Source: an uncultured Dysgonomonas sp. (GTDB taxonomy: Bacteria; Bacteroidota; Bacteroidia; Bacteroidales; Dysgonomonadaceae). Taken from it: a DNA stretch of 64,000 nucleotides. The notes under the pieces were generated by a model. The model saw nothing but the letters and a program-made list of their open reading frames with translations. It was not told the DNA's origin and searched no databases. The stretch is from NCBI RefSeq assembly GCF_900079725.1, contig NZ_LT599032.1:2316253-2380252 (forward strand), read 5' to 3'. Within the stretch, counting starts at the first letter, position 1, and every line of letters starts with the position of its first letter. Made by a program: the position numbers and the translations under genes. This document shows, in pieces, positions 8,689 through 16,437 of this stretch.

Positions 8689-11421
8689 ATGAGAATAAAT
8701 AGGATTTATATTTTACTTTTCTGTCTTATCCTTATTTTGACAAAATCGGAAAATGTATTAGGGAATAAAAAGATTACAGCGAAATCCCCTGATAACAAGA
8801 TAGAACTAAATATCTCTTTAGATAAAGACGTTAGTTACTCCATATGGCATATGGGACAAAAAGTTTTGGATGATTCTAAAATCGCGCTTATCCTTTCCGA
8901 GAATAATATATTGGGAAATGAGCCTAAACTCTTATCGAAGAAAGAAAAGGTATTTCATGAAAATATAACATCACCTTTTTATCGCACTCAATCATTTTCT
9001 GTTGACTATAGAGAGATCAACCTCAAATTTAAAGGAGAATACGGCATCATATTCCGCATCTATAACGAAGGGGTAGCCTATCGTTTCTACACAACACAAA
9101 ATAAAGAAATAGAAATACAGAACGAGATTGCAGAATTTAATTTCGATAAAGATTACAAAACTTATCTCGCCCATACTACAAATAAGAAAGAGCCGTTCGC
9201 GATGGCTTTTCAAAATACATACGAAGTAAAAACATTATCCGCAGCCGATACCAGTTTGGTATTCCTACCTGCAACAATAGATCTGGGAAACAGCAAGAAA
9301 CTGACAATATTAGAATCTGATCTGGAGACATATCCGGGAATGTTTATCCATTCGTCAAAAGGAGAAAATAGCCTCAAAGGCATATTCGCTCCATATCCTA
9401 AAAGCGTAGATTATAACGCGTGGAGGCATCAGGAATATATCACCGAACGAAGTTCTGTTATCGCTAAAACGAAAGGAAACAGAAGCTATCCTTGGCGAAT
9501 ATTAGCTATTACAGAAAAAGACATAGACATGCCTCTCAACAATCTGGTATATGCCTTGGCCTCCCCAAACAGAACGGGTGATTATTCATGGGTAAAACCC
9601 GGAAAATCGGCATGGGAATGGTGGAACGACTGGGGACTCTACAATGTAGATTTTAAGGCGGGAATCAATATGGAGACATATAAACATTATATAAATTTCG
9701 CCTCAAAATTCGGACTTCAATATATAATACTCGATGAGGGATGGTACGACCCCAAAAAGGGGGATATGATGACAACGATACCTGAAATAGACCTCCCTGA
9801 ACTTGTATCTTATGCAAAAAATAAAAATGTAGGGATTATATTGTGGACTGTCTTCAATGTTCTCGATACACAATTGGAAGAAGCTTGTAAACATTATTCC
9901 GAACTGGGAATCAAAGGTTTCAAAATAGATTTTCTTGACCGCGACGATCAGAAAGCAGTGGAGATGACTTATCGCATAGCTGAAGCAGCCGCACGTCACA
10001 AATTGATTTTGGACTTGCATGGATATTATAAGCCGACGGGTATAAACAGAACATATCCTAACATTATTAATTTCGAGGGAGTATTCGGGATGGAAGAAGC
10101 GAAATGGAGTACGTTGGAAAAAGACATGCCCCTATATGACGTTACCTTCCCTTTTATTCGTATGATGGCAGGTCCTGTCGACTTTACGTCGGGAGCTATG
10201 CGCAATGCGTCAAAAAAAGACTTTCAGCCGATCTATTACAATCCGATGAGTCAAGGAACTCGCTGCCATCAGTTAGCCACCTATATCGTTTACGACTCTC
10301 CACTAACAATGTTGTGCGACTCTCCCACCCTTTACGAAAAAGAAGAGGAATACACGCACTTTATTTCATCCATGCCTGTAAATGTAGATGAAACAAAAAT
10401 ATTATCCGGCGAAATAGGAGAATACATCGTTACAGCCCGCAGAAAAGGTAACAATTGGTACATCGGAGGACTTACCAACTGGACTGCAAGAGATTTACAG
10501 ATCGATTTGTCTTTCCTGAAAGAAGGAAAAAAATATAAAGCAATAATCTATAAAGACGGAGCAAACGCGGAGAAACAAGCGGCCGATTATATACATAAAA
10601 ATGCAAATTTAGATACAAACACCCAACTTATGTTGCATTTGGCTTCAGGCGGAGGTTTTGCTATAAGTCTCGAAGAAGAGACAGACTTTAATGTAAAACC
10701 TACGGCTGTTCCGCCAACCTTAGGTCTCGATGCATTCTATAAAAAATATGTGGATGCGGATGGGATTCCCATAGTATCATCGGATAAGGTAAATGACGTG
10801 GCACTCAATAGAGCCGCAAAAGTAATCTCGCAAGTATTATCTAAGCGGGAAGATGTAAAGAAAGCGATGATAACCAAAGGCTGTAAAGTAATGATAATCG
10901 GGGAGAAAGAAGAAGTATGCGAGCTTCCTGAATATAAGCATATCTGCGACACTCCCGAAAATACAGCATACTGGAACAAGCGAGCGCGCGGTTTTGGCGG
11001 TGCACCCGAACACGATTTCAGTGCCAGTTGCGGCGAAGAAAATGTAATTTGCCTGCCGGGCGACAGATATAAAGGGGAAAGTATACTTGTACACGAATTT
11101 GCACATATTATCCATATGGTCGGTATTCTGGGAGTTAATCCGGATTTCGACAACGAACTGGAAGCCTTACGTTTGAAAGCTATCGAAAAAGGCTTATGGA
11201 AAGGGACGTATGCCATCAGTAACAAAGAAGAGTATTTTGCAGAAACAGTACAATCATTCTTCGACTGCAACAAATATTCTGCCGAACCGAATGGCGTTCA
11301 TAATGCTATCAATACAAGAGTGAAACTCAAAGAATACGACCCTGATATGTACAATCTGCTGTTACAATATTTCCCTGAAATAGAGCTGGACTTATGTCCT
11401 GATAACAGAACTAATCAATAA
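8689..11421 (+). CDS. GH97 glycosidase (retaining, alpha-galactosidase type) fused to C-terminal HEFAH zincin-like domain
   Basis: 910 residues, about 230 longer than ordinary GH97 enzymes. A signal peptide (hydrophobic to about residue 25) directs it to the periplasm or beyond. Residues ~30-650 are GH97: N-terminal beta-sandwich, a barrel with KSAWEWWNDWG, and GFKIDFLDRDDQ with Asp414. NFEGVFGMEEAKWS contributes Glu469. The 55-residue spacing equals that of the nucleophile/acid-base pair of the retaining alpha-galactosidase BtGH97b, not of inverting SusB. Some GH97 enzymes also act on beta-L-arabinopyranosides. Residues ~690-910 form an extra domain with ILVHEFAHIIHM (HExxH 802-806) and, 45 residues later, EEYFAETVQSFF with Glu852, the layout of a gluzincin peptidase. 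The next gene starts 4 bases after the stop. The domain fusion is seen; peptidase activity is inferred. Confidence 0.9.
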   Translation: MRINRIYILLFCLILILTKSENVLGNKKITAKSPDNKIELNISLDKDVSYSIWHMGQKVLDDSKIALILSENNILGNEPKLLSKKEKVFHENITSPFYRTQSFSVDYREINLKFKGEYGIIFRIYNEGVAYRFYTTQNKEIEIQNEIAEFNFDKDYKTYLAHTTNKKEPFAMAFQNTYEVKTLSAADTSLVFLPATIDLGNSKKLTILESDLETYPGMFIHSSKGENSLKGIFAPYPKSVDYNAWRHQEYITERSSVIAKTKGNRSYPWRILAITEKDIDMPLNNLVYALASPNRTGDYSWVKPGKSAWEWWNDWGLYNVDFKAGINMETYKHYINFASKFGLQYIILDEGWYDPKKGDMMTTIPEIDLPELVSYAKNKNVGIILWTVFNVLDTQLEEACKHYSELGIKGFKIDFLDRDDQKAVEMTYRIAEAAARHKLILDLHGYYKPTGINRTYPNIINFEGVFGMEEAKWSTLEKDMPLYDVTFPFIRMMAGPVDFTSGAMRNASKKDFQPIYYNPMSQGTRCHQLATYIVYDSPLTMLCDSPTLYEKEEEYTHFISSMPVNVDETKILSGEIGEYIVTARRKGNNWYIGGLTNWTARDLQIDLSFLKEGKKYKAIIYKDGANAEKQAADYIHKNANLDTNTQLMLHLASGGGFAISLEEETDFNVKPTAVPPTLGLDAFYKKYVDADGIPIVSSDKVNDVALNRAAKVISQVLSKREDVKKAMITKGCKVMIIGEKEEVCELPEYKHICDTPENTAYWNKRARGFGGAPEHDFSASCGEENVICLPGDRYKGESILVHEFAHIIHMVGILGVNPDFDNELEALRLKAIEKGLWKGTYAISNKEEYFAETVQSFFDCNKYSAEPNGVHNAINTRVKLKEYDPDMYNLLLQYFPEIELDLCPDNRTNQ

Positions 11422-11425
11422 CGAC

Positions 11426-13510
11426 ATGAAGAAAAGTATATATCTCATATTATTTATACTGCTTTTCGATACATTACACGGACAGGAGATAAAATATAAT
11501 ACCCCCGGCGCGGGAAACCCGATTATTCCGAGCTATTTCGCCGACCCTACCGTTCGAAAATTCGGAGATACATATTATATTTATACCACGACAGATGGTA
11601 CAGGCTTGGGTGTAGGTCCAGCACAGGTATGGAAATCGAAGGATTTTGTGAATTGGACAATAGAACCGATGAACTGGCCGACAGCCAATCAGATATGGGC
11701 GCCGGATGTGATGCAGGGAACCGATGGCCGATATTACCACTATTACAGTCAAGCTTGTAAAATATTCTGTGGAGTATCGGACAATCCGACAGGCCCGTGG
11801 ACTAATATACTCGGCCCGGATGAAGCAGTGCTTATACCCGACCGTTATGTGAAAATGTCCATTACCCTCGATGCACAAAGCTTTATCGACGATGACGGTT
11901 CTACTTACCTCTATTGGGGTACATGGGGCATTTATAAAGACCACGGTTGTGGTGTCGGCAAACTGAGCGCTGATATGAAAAGCCTTGTTGATACCACACT
12001 GATACCGAACACACAGGCCACCGATTTTTTCGAAGCGCCGTATGTATTCAAACGTAATGGCATTTATTACCTGACTTATTCATCGGGCTCTTGCCACGAC
12101 CATACTTACCGCGTGCAATATGCGACCAGCAAAACAGGCCCGATGGGTCCTTTCGAATTTGCAGACAACAACCCTATACTGGCTACAAGTGCCGACAGCA
12201 CTATTCACGGGCCGGGGCATCACAGTATATTGAAGGAGGGTGACGATTATTATATCGTTTATCACAGGCACAATATTCCACAATCGACCCGGGGCTTTTT
12301 CAGGCAGGTGGCAGCCGATAAACTGGAATTCGATAAAGACGGACGGATATTGAAAGTAAATGCCGGACATAAGGGGATCGGGTTCTTACAGAAAAATTCT
12401 AATCCGTATAAGAATATAGCGTTCGGAGCAAAAGTAAAAGCATCATCTCACTATGATGAAAATTTCAAACCTGAATATGCTATAGATGATAACAACGCCA
12501 CATTATGGAGAGCCAAGAGCTGTTACAATGATGAATGGATAGAATTGGATTTAGGCAAAGTACAGAATATAAAACGTATCTGGACGCAATTCGAACATGC
12601 TACTTCATTCTATCAGTATCTTTATGAGACATCTGTGGATGGTAAGAACTGGACGGTTTTTTCTGACAAGCGCAATAATATACTTGCCGGAAGTCCGATG
12701 ATAAATCGCAATGATATAAAAGCAAGATATATCCGATTAACAGTTACAGGAAATGAGAAAAACGGGCTATTCCCTGCCGTATGGAATATCAAGGTATTTT
12801 CAGCAGGAGAAGACCCATTCCCTGTCAACAGCCAACCTTTCGATAAGCAGGCAAAGACCGCTACTCCGAAAAGGCAAGGATTGCTCTTCGAAATCAATGC
12901 CAAAAGTTATCCTACAGGTTCTCTCGTTACCAGAATATTAAATGAGCAAAATAGGAAAGAAGGATTCGACGCTTTCTCAATGGCCATTCCTGTCGAAAGC
13001 TATAAGAATAAAGCAGCATTTGCTTTCAATGGATACCAGCAATTCAGGTCTGATTTCGGATTGCCCGAAACTATGACAGGCAATGCACCTTACAGCATTT
13101 CAGCATGGATAGCATCCGAAAACCCGAAAGAAAACGAATGTATACTCGATATCAACGAATCGTATGGCGAACTGGAGAAAATAATCTTCGGGTATGGAAG
13201 CAGTCCCCGCAGCGGAATCACCATGCATCACGGCTGGTACGAAGATATGGGAATCAAAGATATTAGAACCGACGGGGACTGGAAACATATAGTTGTTACC
13301 TTCGATGGATATAAGGAAAAAATATATATTAACGGTATATTTGTAAAAGAAAAGGATATTTTTCTGCGTGTAGGAAAAAGCGAAAAAATTACTTTAGGTA
13401 CTAAATTTGATGGAGAACATCGTTTCACCGGATACCTCAACTCTCTCAGATTCTATGATACACCATTGACACAGAATGAAATATCGGAACTTTATAATCA
13501 AGGAAAATAA
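11426..13510 (+). CDS. GH43-family glycosidase with discoidin (F5/8C) and LamG-like modules
   Basis: 694 residues with a signal peptide (MKKSIYLILFILLFDTLHGQ). The five-bladed propeller of GH43 spans about residues 30-330, and its three catalytic acids are visible: base Asp40 in YFADPTV, pKa-modulating Asp149 in ITLDAQSF, and acid Glu203 in FFEAPYVF. Residues ~335-465 form a discoidin/F5-8C-type module (WIELDLGKVQNIKRIW), and ~480-694 a concanavalin/LamG-like module (YSISAWIASENPK, RFTGYLNSLRFYD). GH43 enzymes mostly remove alpha-L-arabinofuranose, beta-xylose or galactofuranose; I cannot choose a subfamily from sequence alone, but the GH127 neighbours favour an arabinose-containing target. 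It starts 4 bases after the GH97 gene and ends 21 bases before the next GH127, so it lies within the same operon. Confidence 0.9.
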   Translation: MKKSIYLILFILLFDTLHGQEIKYNTPGAGNPIIPSYFADPTVRKFGDTYYIYTTTDGTGLGVGPAQVWKSKDFVNWTIEPMNWPTANQIWAPDVMQGTDGRYYHYYSQACKIFCGVSDNPTGPWTNILGPDEAVLIPDRYVKMSITLDAQSFIDDDGSTYLYWGTWGIYKDHGCGVGKLSADMKSLVDTTLIPNTQATDFFEAPYVFKRNGIYYLTYSSGSCHDHTYRVQYATSKTGPMGPFEFADNNPILATSADSTIHGPGHHSILKEGDDYYIVYHRHNIPQSTRGFFRQVAADKLEFDKDGRILKVNAGHKGIGFLQKNSNPYKNIAFGAKVKASSHYDENFKPEYAIDDNNATLWRAKSCYNDEWIELDLGKVQNIKRIWTQFEHATSFYQYLYETSVDGKNWTVFSDKRNNILAGSPMINRNDIKARYIRLTVTGNEKNGLFPAVWNIKVFSAGEDPFPVNSQPFDKQAKTATPKRQGLLFEINAKSYPTGSLVTRILNEQNRKEGFDAFSMAIPVESYKNKAAFAFNGYQQFRSDFGLPETMTGNAPYSISAWIASENPKENECILDINESYGELEKIIFGYGSSPRSGITMHHGWYEDMGIKDIRTDGDWKHIVVTFDGYKEKIYINGIFVKEKDIFLRVGKSEKITLGTKFDGEHRFTGYLNSLRFYDTPLTQNEISELYNQGK

Positions 13511-13531
13511 TATAACAAAACAGATATAGCT

Positions 13532-15967
13532 ATGAAAAAATTAAGTTTAGTCGTTCTTTTACTCACCTGCTACTGGCTAACAGGCTGGGGATGCAACCAT
13601 CCCGGACACAACCATGTACATGAGCAGAAAGGAGACAATAAGGACTACCCTATCCAGCCGGTAGCCTTTACTTCAGTTAAATTCTCGGATAAGTTCTGGG
13701 CACCGCGTATCCGTATCAATCAGGATGTGACAATACCTATTGCTCTCGGCCATTGTTACAATACAGGACGGGTGGATAACTTCAAGAAAGCAGGAAAACT
13801 GATACCGGGCTATTTTGCGACTCAACTTACTTTCGACGATACCGATATTTATAAGATCATCGAAGGTGCGGCCTATTCCATTCAGATGTTCCCGAATAAG
13901 GAACTGGAAGCTCGCATGGATACATTGATTTATTATATACAAAAGGCACAGGAGCCTGACGGATATCTATATACAGCACGCACAGCGGGAGAACCGGGAA
14001 AACTGCACGAATGGGTAGGTGAAAAACGTTGGGAGAAAGATCCCGACCTCAGCCATGAACTATACAATTGCGGACACCTTTACGAAGCGGCAGTCGCTCA
14101 TTATCAGGCGACAGGAAAACGCACATTGCTCGATGTGGCTATCAAGAATGCCGACCTGTTGGTAAAAGACTTCGGGCCGGGTAAACTGGCTTACGAACCC
14201 GGACACCAGATCGTAGAAATGGGACTGGCAAAGATGTACCGTGTGACAGGTAAAAAAGAATATCTCGACCTTGCCAAATATTTCCTCGACCTGAAAGGAC
14301 ACGGACACAGCGGTGAGTACAGCCAGACACACAAGCCTGTTATCGAACAGGATGAAGCCGTAGGGCATGCCGTGCGTGCTGCCTATATGTACTCGGGGAT
14401 GGCTGATGTGGCTGCTCTGACAGGAAACGAAGCCTATCTGCATGCCATAGACAAAATTTGGGACAATGTGGTTACTAAAAAACTGTATATCACAGGAGGT
14501 ATAGGGGCGACAGGGCATGGCGAGGCTTTCGGCAAGAATTATGAACTACCGAATATGTCGGCTTATTGCGAAACTTGTGCTGCTATCGCCAATGTGTACT
14601 GGAATCACAGATTATTCCTGCTTCACGGCGATTCGAAATATTATGATGTACTGGAACGTACTTTATATAATGGTTTGATTTCGGGTATAAACCTTGATGG
14701 TAACCGATTCTTCTATCCTAACCCGCTGGAGTCGGTGGGGCAACACGGACGCAGCGAATGGTTCGGCTGTGCATGCTGTCCGAGCAATGTATGCCGCTTT
14801 ATGCCGTCGATACCAGGATATGTATATGCTAAGAAAGATGATAAGATATATGTGAGCCTTTTTGTAGAAAGCGAAGGTGAAATAGAATTGGGTAAGAATA
14901 AAATCAATCTGTCACAGAAAACAGGCTATCCGTGGGATGGAAATGTTATTATCAATGTAGACCCTGCCAAATCGGAAAAATTCGATGTACTGGTAAGAAT
15001 ACCGGGATGGGCATTGAATAAACCTGTACCAAGTGATCTTTATACTTACCTTAATCCGAAAAAGGAAACTGTAAAGATAAAAGTAAATGGCAAGGATGTA
15101 GATTATACAATAGGGAGTAATGGTTATGTAACCCTTTCTCAGAAATGGAAAAAGGGAGATAAAATAGATGTATCGTTCCCTATGGATGTTCATAAAGACG
15201 TTGCAAACGAAAAGGTGGAAGACGACAAGGGAAAAGTAGCTATTGAGCGTGGCCCTATTGTATATTGCCTGGAATGGGTAGACAATAAAGACCGTGTGCT
15301 GAACGCCGTACTCGAGGACAATGTAACATTCTCCGAAACCTTCTTGTCCGACAAATTGAGTGGTATCCTGCAACTGGAAGCAAATGCCAAAAGTGCATCG
15401 AGAGACAAGGACAATAATGTGCTGGTAGAGGATAAACAACTGACTGCAATACCGTATTATGCATGGTCGAACCGCGGAGCGGGCGAAATGGCTGTATGGA
15501 TTCCGCGTACTGTAGAATCGACACGCCCATTGCCACCTCCTACTTTCTGTACGAATGCGAAAGTATCATCCTCGTCTCCTAACAAATCGATGAGCAGTGT
15601 AAACGACGGTTACTGGCCAAAAGATTCGAATGACAGGCATGTACCGTTCTTTACCTTGTGGCCGAAAAATAATTCGCAGGAATGGATTGTTTACGATTTC
15701 GACAAGCCTGAAACATTTTCTACTGCGTCGGTATTCTGGTACGATGATGGGCCTTGGGGAGGCTGCCGTATCCCTTTGTCGTGGGGTGTACAATACAAGG
15801 ATGATAAGGGTGAATGGGTGGATGTAAAAGCCAAAACTCCGGCTAAACCGGAAAAGAATGCCTTGAATGCAATCGAATTTGAACCTGTTACAAGTCAAAG
15901 TGTTCGCTTATTGTTTCAGCTACCTGTGCAAGAATCGGTAGGAGTATATGAGTTTGAAGTGAAATAG
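13532..15967 (+). CDS. GH127 beta-L-arabinofuranosidase-type lipoprotein (second copy, His-rich N-terminus)
   Basis: 811 residues, paralogous to the gene at 6147 and keeping the same metal site: YCETCAAIANVYW (Glu347, Cys349) and WFGCACCPSNVCRF (Cys413, Cys415, Cys416). The signal peptide ends at TGWGC (Cys21). The mature N-terminus after the Cys is NHPGHNHVHE, four His in nine residues, absent from the first copy. A discoidin-like module fills about residues 690-811. It is the last gene of this PUL and is followed by a good intrinsic terminator (15987-16040). Two GH127 copies in one locus suggest that different beta-L-arabinofuranosyl linkages, or chain position, are attacked. The family is certain; the division of labour is inference. 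Confidence 0.92.
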   Translation: MKKLSLVVLLLTCYWLTGWGCNHPGHNHVHEQKGDNKDYPIQPVAFTSVKFSDKFWAPRIRINQDVTIPIALGHCYNTGRVDNFKKAGKLIPGYFATQLTFDDTDIYKIIEGAAYSIQMFPNKELEARMDTLIYYIQKAQEPDGYLYTARTAGEPGKLHEWVGEKRWEKDPDLSHELYNCGHLYEAAVAHYQATGKRTLLDVAIKNADLLVKDFGPGKLAYEPGHQIVEMGLAKMYRVTGKKEYLDLAKYFLDLKGHGHSGEYSQTHKPVIEQDEAVGHAVRAAYMYSGMADVAALTGNEAYLHAIDKIWDNVVTKKLYITGGIGATGHGEAFGKNYELPNMSAYCETCAAIANVYWNHRLFLLHGDSKYYDVLERTLYNGLISGINLDGNRFFYPNPLESVGQHGRSEWFGCACCPSNVCRFMPSIPGYVYAKKDDKIYVSLFVESEGEIELGKNKINLSQKTGYPWDGNVIINVDPAKSEKFDVLVRIPGWALNKPVPSDLYTYLNPKKETVKIKVNGKDVDYTIGSNGYVTLSQKWKKGDKIDVSFPMDVHKDVANEKVEDDKGKVAIERGPIVYCLEWVDNKDRVLNAVLEDNVTFSETFLSDKLSGILQLEANAKSASRDKDNNVLVEDKQLTAIPYYAWSNRGAGEMAVWIPRTVESTRPLPPPTFCTNAKVSSSSPNKSMSSVNDGYWPKDSNDRHVPFFTLWPKNNSQEWIVYDFDKPETFSTASVFWYDDGPWGGCRIPLSWGVQYKDDKGEWVDVKAKTPAKPEKNALNAIEFEPVTSQSVRLLFQLPVQESVGVYEFEVK

Positions 15968-15986
15968 CACATGTAGATTATGATAG

Positions 15987-16040
15987 AGGATATGCAGAAA
16001 CGATTTGTAAAGTTTTAGTACGCATATCCTTTTGTTTTTT
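15987..16040 (+). terminator. intrinsic terminator at end of the first PUL
   Basis: Perfect 9-base arms AGGATATGC and GCATATCCT, followed by a T-rich run (TTTTGTTTTTT). It starts 20 bases after the second GH127 stop codon. Confidence 0.75.
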
Positions 16041-16047
16041 GATAAAA

Positions 16048-16375
16048 GTTTATCTATATGGTAAGCTATTAGCCTTTAGCTTATAGCTCTTTGAAGAAAT
16101 GGGAAGGATTTAAAGATTCAATGTTTAATAATTTAAAAAATGGAAAAGTAACAAAAGAAAAGTGGCAGTAAAAAAAACTTGGAAAAAGTGTCAGGTTTGT
16201 CAAGTTTTGAAATAGTAGAGATGATCTACACAGAATACAAAAGGTGTTACCTTTGTCACTTTTTTACCACAGAGCAAAAAGAATAACACAGAGTTTTTAA
16301 TAAACGGGATGCCTCGCTCTGCTCAGCATGACAAGACACAGCACTGTTAACTGATGACTGCTAACTGTTCACTGA
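16048..16375 (+). repeat. fragments of the dispersed mosaic repeats in the 470-base gap before the S9 peptidase gene
   Basis: This gap (15968-16437) has no gene. At 16048-16105 it carries the head of the 230-bp mosaic repeat (TTTATCTATAT, then AGCTATTAGC and TTATAGCTCTTTGAAG). At 16306-16332 it carries a REP-like tail (CTCGCTCTGCTCAGCATGAC), and at 16340-16374 the CTGATGACTG/CTAACTGTTC segment seen in the copy at 48121. GTTAC-rich words (TGTTACCTTTGTCAC near 16246, TGTTACTTCTGTTAC near 16383) also recur at other repeat copies. The intervening A-rich DNA shows nothing recognisable. Confidence 0.6.
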
Positions 16376-16437
16376 TATTCCTGTTACTTCTGTTACTTTT
16401 TAACTATATATCGTTAATATATGTAAATAAATATACA

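Noticed and set aside
8689-11421. SusB-type inverting alpha-glucosidase for the GH97
   Set aside because: The Asp at 414 in KIDFLDRDDQ with Glu469 matches the retaining class, and the neighbours are not starch enzymes.
16354-16437. Longer N-terminus for the S9 peptidase
   Set aside because: The extra 28 codons lie in repeat-derived DNA and place a second hydrophobic stretch before a perfect signal peptide starting at 16438.
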